64,000 nucleotides of DNA, taken from positions 3,286,001-3,350,000 of the forward strand of contig JAUTDP010000002.1 in NCBI GenBank assembly GCA_033439795.1, in the 5' to 3' direction. The notes beneath the pieces are model-generated. The model did no database searches. It was not told the DNA's origin and saw only the letters and a list, made by a program, of their open reading frames with translations. A program made the translations under genes and the position numbers. This stretch comes from Sordaria brevicollis (lineage: Eukaryota > Ascomycota > Sordariomycetes > Sordariales > Sordariaceae). Positions 37,433 through 49,361 of the stretch are shown here, in pieces; within the stretch, counting starts at the first letter, position 1, and every line of letters begins with the position of its first letter.

Positions 37433-37457
37433 GTGCAATTTCTGGCAACTGACTCGT

Positions 37458-37576
37458 ACATACGACCATACCCACTGGAAAACTCGGGATCCCGTCCGCT
37501 CTCCCATAGATAAGCCAGTGAGGGCCAGACTAGTAGTTGGGTCGGTGACGACCAGCGAATCCCTGGTGTTGTATGT
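37458..37576 (+). rRNA. 5S ribosomal RNA gene (dispersed copy)
   Basis: The 119-nt sequence begins ACATACGACCATACCCACTG and ends GTTGTATGT. The ends pair (ACATAC with GTATGT), as in fungal 5S rRNA. Conserved internal blocks include AAAACTCGGGATCCCGTCCGC (loops B/C) and AGTAGTTGGGT...GACCAGCGAATCCCTGG, which holds the Pol III internal control region. A T-run terminator and an upstream TATA flank it. Neurospora 5S genes are single and scattered, not in arrays, and exist as several sequence types. Bases differ from the common type as I recall it, in compensating helix positions, so this may be a minor isotype or a young pseudogene. The intact ends and promoter favour a working gene. Confidence 0.93.
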
Positions 37577-37582
37577 CTTTTT
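37577..37582 (+). terminator. Pol III terminator of 5S gene
   Basis: CTTTTT immediately follows the 3' end of the 5S gene. Confidence 0.8.
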
Positions 37583-40372
37583 CCTCTTTTTTTTTCTCTC
37601 TCCTTTCTGTGTCTTTTTGTTTCCATTTTGCTTCAAGAGCCCTGCTTCCGCTCTGTACGAATTATGGGTAGGGTTTGAGGAAGGTTCGCGGGCGTCGTAA
37701 GGGTCGGTTCACGTCTCCCTATAGCAGGCAGGACAGAGTGGTCGGAAGACGTTGCCTGAAGACACACTCTCTGTATTTTCCATGGGCACATCCACCTCGA
37801 ATTTCCGAGTCGGTCTCCGCTATCTCAGCCGTTGGGTTCGGTCAGTTAGTTGGCCGATCGTTACTGTCTTTAGCCTCTGTTGGTCGCTTGTCGGGATGTT
37901 GTGTAACGTGACACAGAGAACCGAGAGAAGCGCAGTCTGCGTAGGAGCAACTGAGCAGAGAGAAAAGAGCGAGCTTGAGGGGACTGAAGCTCGGCTTTGG
38001 GTTGTAGTATGAGTGCTTTGGAGGAAACATCGATGCAGCGTCTGCGTTACAGCAAGTGCGTGCAAAGGCAGCGCGGATGCAGTTGCTGAATAAGTGCTTT
38101 CCGCTTTGTGTAACATGAATGTGTCCTTGTGTAACAGAGCAACCGGTTGGGATCTGGAGCATTGATGTTGCCGTCAGATAATCTACCGCCGCACACGCAA
38201 TGAGAAAGAGCGAAAGTCCGACCTTGGGGCCTTGATCAGTTGGTTTGTGGTGTCTAAAGCTCCAGGCATGCTTCTTAAGTTCTTGAATACTTGGAGTGTC
38301 TATATCGAAGCCTATCCGTTCCGTCATGAAGCCCGTTTTGCAAGAGCATCACTTATTACTATCTCTGACCTTGGTTTACTACAGCCCTTCTTCCCAAAAG
38401 GATAGGTACTTACTGACTTCATGAACATTTTATACCTATACTACAAGAGACGACAAAACCACCAGGAGCATCTTCTTTGGTCCTGAAATGATACCCCAGT
38501 TGTACACATTATGGTAGACTCGCATTACACTGCACTGCACTAGACCGCAGAACTTACCATCTGCCACTCATGCTAATGCCAAAACCTGCCTGACCTGACA
38601 TCTCCGTTCAACCGCAACATGTGTGACAAGAGACGGGCGGAAATTACTCCGCTGCTATTCCCGCGGTATGGTTTAACGACGCACTTTCTCTCTCCAACCC
38701 AGAAACATGTGTACACCATGGTGGAATGGTCACTTGGATGTTGCGTGCTTCCAAAAGTGTAACGGCCACGCACACACCCAACCCAAACCTGAACCAGACC
38801 AGACCCCGGCGGCAACTGTCATATGTAGCTTTGGCACTGAATAATGAATGAGCACGTTTCTAGTTTACACCACGACAGAATTACCCCCCTCTTGTCATGC
38901 TTGCTGTAACCGGAAATAACCTACCAACCTATAACCTACCAACCTTGATGGTCAGACTTTGGGAGTCGTTCCTGGTCCGTGGTCTGCCTGTCCTCCAGCG
39001 CCTTCCTCGTTGGAAGAACCACGCAGAAGAGCGGGCATGCCCAAAGAGGCGGAGAGGGGGTTACGTGGTTGAAGGATGGTTAAGTGTCCATTGGATGCTA
39101 CATTGGGTATGTGATGGGATGAGGGACAGGTTACGGCACCCGGACCTGACAGGCTGGAATGTCGGACTTGGTTCTAGATTTTGAAGTGTGGTGTTGTACA
39201 GACTACATGTCTTGAGTAAAAATGTGAAGTGGTGGCCATACCCATCCCGTGTAGGGAATCTGGAAACGGCTCAGATACGGTATGTCGACATAGACTAGAG
39301 TGACCTGCATGGGCAGTGTTTCTTCCGATGTAATGACCGACGGAGAGACACCACCCAAGTTCATTTTGAATGTTTTGCAGCGTCACGAAGATCCCTCGGA
39401 GAGCAAGGACTGGGAGATTTGGTTGCGAACGAGACACTCCCTCGTGAAGCACCGGGATTGGAGCTTGGGGAAACGAAAAGGATGACGATGGCATCCTGGA
39501 AGAAGTGAAGGAAAATACTGTGCAGTAACTCAATGGAAGTACATGAAATTTGCCTCCAGTTGCAGAACATCCACTCTGCCTTGAAACTCCATCCCTTACT
39601 CGCGTTGGTCTACGGACTCAAGAACACCGCTAGAAAGCCACCCTAATGATCGAATGGAGAAGGAACCTGCGTATGTTGGGACTCAAAAGATCGACTGTCC
39701 AGCGCTTCAAAATTATCATAACATATGACACCAGATTAACATTGAGCAACTGTTCTTCCCTCTCAGCATCCGAATTCCGGACTGATGCCCCCAGCTCCTT
39801 GACTACAGAAGCCGAAGGTGGTTGAGGCAGCCTGGGGAACATATCCCAGTGCAAATGATTGAGAGGTGGCGGAAAGTGTGGAGAATGATCTCGAACTTCT
39901 CTGGGTGTGTCTCGGTGCGAACACGTCCAGACTATTGTTCGTGGTTTGGAGATAGATAGATAATATGATTTCGAACATGCATGTCACTACACGCCAAAGA
40001 CTATTTTCAAAAAACATAGCTGTTACTCATTACCACCAGAATGACTATATTAACCTCATAATGAGGACGAGGAAGATTATATCCCATGAGCAAGCTGTGC
40101 CCTATGTCAAGACTCGTAATCAGCGCATATCTATCGTAACTAGGCACGTTGAGCCACTCCTTGCAAGGATGTAGCAAGTACGGTACCGAAAAACCCCAAT
40201 CCACGTAATCACTTTGCCAGAACGTTAATCCAAGGGAAAAGGCATCGATTCCTATCTGGCAAGTGTCTGCAATTCACACGATCGAGCGCATTAAAAGAAG
40301 TTTGTGCAAAACCCCTCGATCAAATATCCTTTATAATCTCCACTCCCGAGGTGCATATTCAACAACAAGCTA
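37583..40372. other. Intergenic between 5S and tRNA-Cys
   Basis: No supportable gene. Three copies of TGTGTAAC occur between about 37900 and 38140. Open frames on both strands are short and incoherent. TTATAATC near 40331 lies upstream of the tRNA. Confidence 0.45.
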
Positions 40373-40444
40373 GGACCGGTAGCTCAGAGGTAGAGCGTTC
40401 GGCTGCAGTCCGAACGGTCACGCGTTCAATTCGCGTTCGGTCCT
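40373..40444 (+). tRNA. tRNA-Cys (GCA)
   Basis: A full cloverleaf folds by eye. The acceptor GGACCGG pairs with TCGGTCC, followed by discriminator T. The D-arm is GCTC...GAGC. The anticodon stem TTCGG/CCGAA has loop CTGCAGT and therefore anticodon GCA. The T-arm is ACGCG/CGCGT with loop TTCAATT. There is no intron and no encoded CCA. A T-run terminator follows within 6 nt. Internal A and B boxes (TAGCTCAGAGG and GTTCAATTC) fit Pol III. Confidence 0.95.
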
Positions 40445-40449
40445 CAATC

Positions 40450-40463
40450 TTTTGCATTTTTTT
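40450..40463 (+). terminator. Pol III terminator of tRNA-Cys
   Basis: TTTT at 40450-40453, with a back-up run of seven T at 40457-40463, shortly after the tRNA 3' end. Confidence 0.8.
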
Positions 40464-40469
40464 CTTCAT

Positions 40470-41135
40470 TCACCTTCGTTGACCTTTTTGCTCTTTCCTC
40501 TGTGGTAAGCTTCTTTTATGTTTACTTTCAGTTTCTTCATGGCTCCTTCGTGATGAATTTTGTGTTGTGTTTTTGAGTGAGTGGAAGTGATTCCAAGTTT
40601 GAACTCGTGCTAAATGAGTCTTTGAGAAAGAGTGAAGGGCATATGTAGGTAGTCGAAGCTGGAAAGAGGGACTGACCTCCTTCGATGGGCATGACTGGAG
40701 TGTTCCTCCCTCTGCGAAGGTTGGGACTGTTCGAGCAGAGAAACTCTCAAATTCAACGTTCAACTGTCGTAAGCAAATTGCCTCAAGAGGGTATCCTGCC
40801 TGCCTGCCTGTTTGCCTGCTTAATAGCTGGATGAGCGCCATCGGAGGATAGCTATCATAGGTTTTGATGGGTTGGATGTTGATGCTTCCACTTGCTGATG
40901 GGCCGACCTTCAGATTTCTAGCACGAAATCCATTTACTTTTCTCCGGTAGGTTTGAACCTCTGCAAAAGAGGAAAGTGATCGAGAAAAGCAGAGAATCAG
41001 AACTGTGGGAAGGGGGCTAGAACGAGCAATGTATACTGTTATCACCACTGGAGGCTGGGAGGAGAAGTACGAATACCCTGGTGTGAATGATTGAGTTGCT
41101 AAGTGAATTAAACTAGCCCACTTTGACTTGCGCAT
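40470..41135 (-). CDS. Hypothetical open frame, 221 codons, doubtful
   Basis: This ATG-initiated frame runs 221 codons on the minus strand and ends 26 bp from the tRNA gene. Composition is Ser/Gln/Arg/Lys-rich with a basic C-terminus. I recognise no domain, signal peptide or membrane segment. It contains a translated GCCTGCCTGCCTG-type repeat (about 40797-40818), which is more typical of noncoding DNA. Its length is near the upper edge of chance for a window of this size, so it may be random. It lies in the 3' flank of tub-2, on the same strand. I give it low weight. Confidence 0.15.
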   Translation of the reverse strand: MRKSKWASLIHLATQSFTPGYSYFSSQPPVVITVYIARSSPLPTVLILCFSRSLSSFAEVQTYRRKVNGFRARNLKVGPSASGSINIQPIKTYDSYPPMALIQLLSRQTGRQAGYPLEAICLRQLNVEFESFSARTVPTFAEGGTLQSCPSKEVSPSFQLRLPTYALHSFSKTHLARVQTWNHFHSLKNTTQNSSRRSHEETESKHKRSLPQRKEQKGQRR

Positions 41136-41844
41136 TGAGAGTTTGCTTGTTGTAGACTTCCGTCTGGTGGGACACTTAGAGAGCAGGGATTGTGGACATC
41201 ATCAAAGATACAGTTCACCTAAAGGCATCGACCTCTAGGATTGTATGCCGCGGATTTCTTAAGCACGCTGTACACGCTGTTATATGCCTGGCTGTTGCCA
41301 TCACTTGCTCGAAGGACTCGAGATGTGAGAGAGATCTGAGTGAAGAACGCAGCGGAGACGGATCGATTTACCTCTTTCCGACCACAGACCTAGTCAGCAG
41401 GATACCAAGTGGCGTGGATCTACCTCTAGGCAATAACTGAAGACATAACCATGAATACAGAAGTACACCATGGACATAGTCACAAACACCTAAGACTTTA
41501 ACACGTCTCGACAGACATGTGTCACAGCGGAGCTTATGGAGAAGAATTCGAGCAACAGCACAAGAATCTAAAAAGATATTATCATCATCATGCAACATGC
41601 ATGTACTGCCTGATGTATTAAGAGTATAGGGGCCAACAACTAGAATGTCTGACAGGTATATCTAGCAGCTTGATTTGGCCTTTTCTTTATTAAAACACCG
41701 TAACCCGCAACGAAGAACTCCTCCGCTTCAAGTCAAGAAGTCGCATATGTGCGTAATATCGACAAGCCCGGCATTGCCACCGAGCAGGGTATTGCCTTCG
41801 GCCCTTTACGTGCGCAGAGGAGCCCGAATTTTGAGTGGAATCGC
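41136..41844. other. Intergenic, tub-2 3' region
   Basis: No gene seen. The part nearest 41845 is the probable 3' UTR of tub-2. Short open frames here show no coding character. Confidence 0.5.
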
Positions 41845-43774
41845 CTACTCCTCGCCCTCAAGGGGAGCCTCCTCCTCGTACTCCTCCTCCTCCTCGTCAA
41901 CACCAGCATCCTGGTACTGCTGGTACTCGGAGACGAGATCGTTCATGTTGGACTCAGCCTCAGTGAACTCCATCTCGTCCATACCCTCACCAGTGTACCA
42001 ATGCAAGAAAGCCTTGCGCCTGAACATGGCAGTAAACTGCTCGCCGATACGCTTGAAGAGCTCCTGGATGGCGGTGGAGTTACCGACGAAGGTGGAGGAC
42101 ATCTTGAGGCCGCGGGGAGGAATGGAGCAGAGGGCGGTCTGGACGTTGTTGGGGATCCACTCGACGAAGTAAGAGGAGTTCTTGTTCTGAACGTTGCGCA
42201 TCTGGTCCTCAACCTCCTTCATGGAGACCTTGCCACGGCTGTTTCATTTGTCAGTAATCGTTGTGAAGAACATTGCGATTTCGTGGGGATACTCACAAGA
42301 TGGCAGAGCAGGTAAGGTAACGACCGTTGCGGAAGTCAGAAGCAGCCATCATGTTCTTGGGGTCGAACATCTGCTGGGTGAGCTCGGGAACGGAGACGGC
42401 GCGGAAGTGGTGGGCGCCGCGGCTGGTGAGGGGAGCGAAGCCGACCATGAAGAAGTGGAGACGGGGGAAGGGAACCATGTTGACGGCGAGCTTGCGGAGA
42501 TCGGAGTTGAGCTGGCCGGGGAAACGGAGGGAGACGGTGACGCCGGACATGACGGCGGAGACGAGGTGGTTAAGATCGCCATAAGAGGGGTTGGAGAGCT
42601 TGAGGGTCCTCATGCAGATGTCGTAGAGAGCCTCGTTGTCAATGCAGAAGGTCTCGTCGGAGTTCTCAACAAGCTGGTGGACGGAGAGGGTGGCGTTGTA
42701 GGGCTCGACAACGGTATCGGAGACCTTGGGGGAGGGCACGACGGAGAAGGTGGCCATCATGCGGTCGGGGAACTCCTCACGAATCTTGGAGATAAGGAGG
42801 GTACCCATACCGGCACCGGTACCACCACCGAGGGAGTGGGTGATCTGGAAACCCTGGAGGCAGTCGCAGCCCTCAGCCTCGCGACGGACGACATCGAGGA
42901 CCTGGTCGACAAGCTCGGCACCCTCAGTGTAGTGACCCTTGGCCCAGTTGTTGCCAGCACCGGACTGACCGAAGACGAAGTTGTCGGGGCGGAAGAGCTG
43001 GCCGAAGGGACCGGCGCGGACGGCGTCCATGGTACCGGGCTCGAGATCAACGAGGACGGCACGAGGGACATACTTGTTGCCGGAAGCCTATCAAGCGCGA
43101 AGCTAGTTAGTGAGCAAGCTCTCGAGAAGAGCGCGTTAGGTGCTGTCGTTGTTGCTCACCTCGTTGAAGTAGACGTTCATGCGCTCGAGCTGGAGCTCAG
43201 AAGTGCCATTGTACCTGTTGTGGGCGGTAAGCTTTCGAGGCCATCACCAAATATAGTTATCGGGCACCGAAGTTACGTACACACCGGAGGCGTCGAGGCC
43301 GTGCTCGCCGGAGATGGTTTGCCTGTTTAGTTCTGTCAGCGCCTACTTTCTCTGCAGAGGTGGTTATTCGCGATCATGAAGACGTACCAGAAAGCAGCAC
43401 CGATTTGGTTACCCTGATCGTGGGTGTCGTGTGTTAGTTCTGCTGTTGTCGTGGGATCGCGACGGGGATGAAGCCATCATCGACTTACGCATTGGCCGGT
43501 CTGGAGATGAACCTATAGCACGTGAAGAGATCGTGTCAGCGTCGGTGTCCATGATGATATTTGCGACAGATAACAGTCCGCGATGGCGCGGCAGCAGAGC
43601 AGAGCAAGAGTCGTGATGATATCAGGAAGCGGTAGGCAGAGGCACAGAAGGAGACGAGGCAGTTTGGTGGGGTAGGACAATCCAGGGGTCTATTCTAGGG
43701 GAGGGAAAAAAGATTGCTCTGCTTGCGCGGCGCGGTATGGTCAGCAAAAGGAGGGGACTTACAATTTCACGCAT
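41845..43774 (-). CDS. tub-2: Beta-tubulin (benomyl target)
   Basis: Beta-tubulin forms the alpha/beta dimer of microtubules and binds exchangeable GTP. Seven exons on the minus strand are 43774-43763, 43512-43489, 43413-43388, 43322-43281, 43214-43160, 43087-42297 and 42238-41845. They sum to exactly 447 residues, the length of Neurospora beta-tubulin. It starts MREI, the tubulin mRNA autoregulation tetrapeptide, and ends in the acidic tail [16 protein letters not shown]. The GTP-binding [10 protein letters not shown] is at 140-149. Residues linked to benzimidazole resistance are all wild type (Phe167, Glu198, Phe200), so the allele predicts sensitivity. Five short introns crowd the first 53 codons, as in the known Neurospora Bml gene. 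Strong codon bias leaves a long open frame on the opposite strand, which I reject. Confidence 0.98.
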
Positions 43775-45634
43775 CTTGACGGTTTGTTGTGATGACGAAC
43801 ACGGGGATCTGAGTGTGGAGGTTGAAGGCAGAAAGATGGAAGAGCAAAAAGATGAGAGTGGTGATAAAGCCCGACGCGGATAGACGAAGAGACGACGGAG
43901 GTCGGTGAAAGTGGAGAGGTTTGATGTCTGGCCTAGGGGGGGAGACTGGGAGTCGGGGAGTGGAAAGGGAGATTTGTTGATTTTTGGTGCAAGAAATGAG
44001 CGGGCCACCAGCCTGGCCAGCACCAGAGCTTCTCTCAGACTCTCACCGCCGCCGCCGCTCGCCAGCCTGCTGGGTTGCCGCTGCCAAAGTGGAGACGTCA
44101 GGCACTGTCGAACCTCTGGAAGGCCTGTCGACTCGGCTGGGTGGTCCCTGCACGCTCCTTCCCAGTGGTTCTCAACTTCTCTCGCGTCGGGTGTTTACCT
44201 CCAAAACCTCCCAGCTGTCTGCTCAGGGCCAGCGCGACGCGCTAGTCTGCTTCTGGTTGGCTGGCACGAATTGGCAGGCAAAACCAGCCGGGCGGCGGGG
44301 CTCACACCTCTTCTCTATGTGGGGTAAACTTGCCAGCTCGAGACCGCCGTCGAACTGTCACAACTCTCAAGTTCCGTCCAATTGAATTTGACTGTTGGTT
44401 TTTGGGCAACGACTGGTCCAGACTGCGCAGGCGGACTTTGGGAGATGAGGGACATTGCGATTCATCCATTTCACAGTAGCCATCGCGGGAAAACATATAG
44501 CGAAGGTATTTCATTCCCTTTGAGACTTTTCGAGACAACAGGAAGCTACCCCTCCATTCATCTCCATGTTTCCTCACATCGAAATGGCAAGCTTTACGGG
44601 GTAAAAGTACCTTATGTAAGGGCAGGCACTGATTGGGGTACCTTGACTGCCCGACCTGGGGAAGGGAAGGGATGAGCCCGCCTTTTTGGGTGTAATCCAT
44701 GCCGCATATCATTTTCACATTGACTGATTGACAAAACGGAAGTTGGGATTCACAGAAAAGGGAAGATCTCAGTCTCACTCACACAAACAATAAAAATGAG
44801 ATGATGGCTTATTGTGCTTACCTACTTGTCGTACCTTACATTAGAGGTAGGTGCACTGCATTGCAGCAACAGCCATTCATGCAACAATCTGCCGCCCTAT
44901 GATGGCACGGATCGTACCTCTTATGGCTTTCATTTTCGTCTCATGAATATTGTCAGCTTCGGAGAGCAGCACGAACGACAAAGCACAGATAGCGTGAGAA
45001 ACCAGCAACTCGGAATGACAGATATAGATAGACATTGACATATTAGTTTAACTAAAGAGGACGATCAACCATTCATGAGCCTATTTCATGACATGATCAT
45101 GCTGTGCGTAGTAGGTAGGGTATGCCATCGCTTTGCTCAAAACCCTCGTCTGTTCGTTTTTATGCGTTTTCCCACAACCACCCGTTCCCCCTCTTTCCGC
45201 AACCTAATCCAGAAGCAATGCAAATGGTATAAGGATGTGCTGGCTTGCTGCTTGTGCAGCTCAAAGGAAAATTCCGCCATGCAAGAAAAGAAGAAACGAT
45301 GAATATGCAGCATGCCTTGCTATGCCATGGCCATTATCTCCCCATACATTTTTCTGCTACCCTCTTTCTTTGCTTGTGATAGTAGGAAAGTGTGACAATT
45401 CGTGCTGTCGCAGCAGCACGTGTCCTCCTCTCGGCTGTTGATAGCCCCCTCCATTATATCTCGGTATAGTTCCCGTCTTCTTTGGAGCCCGTTTCAACAG
45501 CAGGTTGGCACTTGAGACATCAAGGTTCCATCCGCGCCGACGTGTTGTTTGTGGCAAAATATATTAGTTATACATATACAGTGTGTTCTCGTTTCGGATG
45601 AGCGTTGATCGTGCTGCCGATTTCGTGTCTTCCA
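43775..45634. promoter_or_regulatory. tub-2 promoter region and 3' flank of the next gene
   Basis: This lies between tub-2 and the 3' end of the upstream minus-strand gene. CT-rich sequence on the tub-2 sense strand (about 43790-43970) fits its leader and core promoter. Nothing else coding is supportable. AT-rich sequence at about 44700-45650 probably includes the 3' UTR of the 1,143-residue gene. Confidence 0.45.
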
Positions 45635-48600
45635 CTAGTTAACGGTCATCATATGCAACCGTGGCGAATCAACTGACGACTTTCTCCTTAGGACTGAATT
45701 CGTGCTATGGCTCTTGGGCAATCGCCTCTGTGGGCTCTGTGGGCTTGCAGACGGATCCGTGAAGACGCGGGTGAAAGCCGGGCTGCCGTCAAGATTGTGC
45801 CGAGATTTTGGTGGCTCGACCCTGGGAGTACTCGTGGGAGTTTGCGTGAGCAACTCTGCCCTCCGAACCGTTTCCGCGAGAGAGTCCCGAAGCTGACCCG
45901 CGCGCTTGACCAATTCGTGAAGGCTGTTGGTGTCGAAGAACAGCTTCGAGTTTGAAGGCTTAACCGGCGCCACGTGCTTAACGGGGCCTGCCGTCGAACG
46001 TTGCTGCTGCATGGCTTCGATGACTGTCGTGATCATTGCCGACTTTCCAGTGGGACTGGTCGACCGCTCGGGGGTCTGTGGCCTCGTCATCTTTGCGCTG
46101 CCGTCAGTGAGTGGCCAGCCTCCACCGAAAATGTCATCGTCAGGAGAGAAGACCGATCGTCGCCGTGCCACTTGTCGCTCACGTATCACCGTGGTCTTCC
46201 CCATGGGAGGCGGCATGGCCTCAAACGGGTCGATTGGATGGTCAAGGATCGAGCCGTCAAACCCTTCTTCCAGGTAACGCTCATCGAAACTTGAAATCTT
46301 CGACTCCGTTGACTGCGAGCTGGTGTCGGCGTTGTCTTCGTCTTCCTCATCCGGCGAAGCAAGCTCGATGATGTTCTCTGCTTCTTCCCACTTGGATGCT
46401 GCCGGGCCATTCCGGATGTCGAGCTCCTTTGCATGGCGGCATAGCCGCTTCAGGTCGTTAACCAGCAAGGAAAGTTCGCGAATTTGTCCTGAATGCGCTT
46501 TAACAGAGGGTTGGCTTGCTTGAATGGAAGCAGGAACAAGCATTGAGAAGCTTGTAGCAGAGTCCTTGCAACCGGTTGCACTCACTGGCACCTCGTCGAA
46601 ATCAAAATCGTCGTCCCAGTCCTCACTGACCGTCTTGGCACTCAGCCCCCAGGTACCAAACTTGGGAGTGGGCTTGGAGCCTTCTGCAACCAGATCAGGA
46701 ACGACGGGCACACTCTGACTCCGTATGTGAGCTGCGCTGGGCCCCTTCCGAATCACAGAGCGGCCTCCTCTCAAGTCCAGCTCCTGCTTTCCGTGCACCG
46801 TCTTGGGACGCAATGACTTGCCATCGTGGTCAAACTTGTCGACGGATGGAGGCTCACACCAGTCAAAGATGTTACTCCGTGGCCGGTCGTCGAGTGAATC
46901 GTGGCCAAGGTCTCCATCAGTTTGCTCGCACAAGCCTGCAAGCGCTTGTCGTATCGCGGGACTGACGCGACTCGAATTCGTTGTGGAAGGTGGTGAAAGA
47001 TGGTTGCTGAAAGCCTCTTCATCGTCTCGCGCCCAGTCGTCATCGTCGTCATCATCGAGTGACAAGCGGCCAAAGTCGTGTTCGCCCAAAGTGAGAGTGG
47101 GTGTTGGATCCAGCTCATAGCTATTCTGCTCATTTCCTTCGTGAGTGATGATCCTCGTCGCGTCCGACAGATACGCGGCGCGCAAGGTTGGTGGAAGGCT
47201 TTCGTCCTCTTCCATAATCCTGGTGGCACCATCCCACGATTGTCCGAGGATTTCTTGGATGGACAGCCTCTTGCTTTTGCTGTTACCAGCTGTGCCCGGT
47301 GGCGACTCGTCAAACATGGACTCTAGTGGCGTCTCGACCGTCCTCAGCCGACTGGAGGAAGCACCGGTGCGGAACGAATCATACATGCCGTCGCTTCGAA
47401 GGTCTGTGTCATCGTCATCGCCCGATAAACCGTCCCGGCCGTCGATCGATTCTGAGCCAACTAACGTGGATGCTTGTTCGCCAGAGCCGCCCGACCGACT
47501 TCTTGGTTGCACCGGAAGGCCCTGTGTGGCCGACATGTAGTTGATTGGGCCTTTATAGGGACTTGGAGAAGCTGATGAGGGGGTGGGGCTGGGTTGATCC
47601 AATCGTGTAACGTCGACGTTGAGGCTTGGGATGCGCGACATGGGAACTAGCGGGGACGATTGATTTCTTTTGTGAGAAATAACCAGACGAAGGCCCGGCC
47701 GCAAGCCTGTTTCGAACTGTTTTGGTGTTGTTTGAGTCGGTGGGGAAATTCCATCCCAAGTCGGCCTGGCCTCGGGCTGATCTGCGCGATTGGATGCAGC
47801 AAGCATGAAATCATCCAACTGCCCCGGTCCTCCTGCATGTCTACCGCTGCCCTCGGCATCACTTGCAGTGCCTCGTCTCGGGCGTCGGGTGCTTGTACTC
47901 TTCACGACCCTTGTCTCGGGTGCATTGAGATTTCGGAACGACAACGACCTCCGCAACTGCCTCGTTGGAGAAGCAAGTGGTGCACTGTCCAAGCCCTCCA
48001 AACGTCCCCCTCGTGTTTCCGGTCGAGATTGCCGTGGTTTCATTTCAGGAGTTGGGCAGGCCGTCGCTATACAATCCGGCTTGGTCAGGTATGGCCTCGG
48101 TGCATTCTCCGTGTGTACCTGCACACGCTTCGAAGGCAGCAAGAGGTTATCGAGGCTGCTCTCGCTTAGCCGTAGCCCACTCCTCCGACCGGAGGATCTC
48201 AGTATCCGCGCATGGAAGAATGATGTCCACCGCCCACGACCCTTTGCAACGCCGGCATCTGTCTGTTGTGGATTCTTCGTACGACCTTGAGGCTCCGGCC
48301 CATCTTCTAGCGAGAACTTGGGATCCACCGGTGTCGGACAGAAAGTGCCCTGGAGCTGCTGGAGCGTCAAAGATCGTTGGTGGCTTGTGGCTGGTCGTCG
48401 TAAAGTTGGTAGCTGTGGCCTCGATCCTCGTTTTTGCTTCGCCTCAGCGTTCCCCCCTTGCGCAGTTGTTATCCTCTTGACCAGCTTGTTTGGCGCTGTC
48501 TGTGGCCCCGACGTAGCGGAGGTATTCGACCTCAACATGGGTGCTTCTGAACCGTTGTTGGAGAAGTTTATTGATGGCGAGTCTGGACCCATGCTTGACC

Positions 48601-49361
48601 GCGGACTGCTTCCATGCTGAGACAGAGGACGTATCGACAAACGCTTTAACCACGACTCCCTTGACGAACTCGAATCCCGCACACTATTGCCGGTGGACCG
48701 CTCGCTATGGCTCCGTATAAATGACTGCCTTCGGTTCCCTCTCGAGGGCGGTGGTGGTAAACTGCCGGGGCGCTGGCCAGTCGAATTGGTAGGATGTGAC
48801 GTAAGGGGTCCCGGAACTGCATCGAAGGTCGGGTCGAAGGAGCTATACGGAAAGTATTCTGATTGCGGAGAGGTAAGAAGGGCGCCGCTGGTGCCCGGTC
48901 GAGGTGATGCCGGGTGCATTGGGAATAAATCGTAGTCCTGGGCCATCATTTTTCTTTTGGACATGGGCCTCGGGGGGTCGAGGTCGGGGGGTTGGCCAAA
49001 TACTAGACCAGTAGTGGCGGCCGCGACAACGGTGCCAGTTCCCACAAGCTGCAAGCAAGCATTGAAGTTAGCATTGGGGGTCCTGCAACGAAAACCGGCT
49101 ACGTGCAGGCGGGATATGGCAGAAGGAAAGGACGTCGCGAAAAATCCAGAAGGGGACTCGCGGTTACGAGACCGTCGACGGGTTTGTTTGCGTAGTTGTG
49201 GGGACGCCGAGATGTGCAGTAGAAGAGTGGGTATTATTGGTGGTAGTGGTGCTGGTGATAATGGTGATGGTGATCATGGTGTTTTGTACATGTAGAGTAG
49301 GGTAGTGTCGAGCTTCTTGGATTTTTTTTCTTTGTCGACTTACACTCGGCACGGCCTGCAT
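45635..49361 (-). CDS. Large disordered Ser/Pro-rich protein, unknown function
   Basis: Exons are 49361-49344 and 49048-45635, giving 1,143 residues. Exon 1 encodes only MQAVPS. The 295-nt intron (GTAAGT...TTGCAG, phase 0) is long for this genome, so another small exon inside it cannot be excluded. The protein is mostly low-complexity, rich in Ser, Pro, Arg and Asp. Distinct segments are SKRLSIQEILGQSWDGATR, the acidic run LDDDDDDDWARDDEE, SQSVPVVPDL followed by SEDWDDDFDFDE, and a helical stretch ELSLLVNDLKRLCRHAKEL near residue 890. Towards the C-terminus come FGGGWPL and a second helix LHELVKRAGQLRDSL. No enzyme or membrane domain is seen. The isolated W-acidic motifs and short helices suggest a scaffold or regulatory protein. 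A septation/mitotic-exit (Byr4/Bfa1-like) regulator is one speculative possibility. The long single exon with consistent codon use supports a real gene. Confidence 0.8.

Noticed and set aside
42194..43330. 378-codon plus-strand open frame
   Set aside because: It lies antisense to the beta-tubulin coding exons and runs through their introns. Strong codon bias of tub-2 removes stops on the opposite strand.
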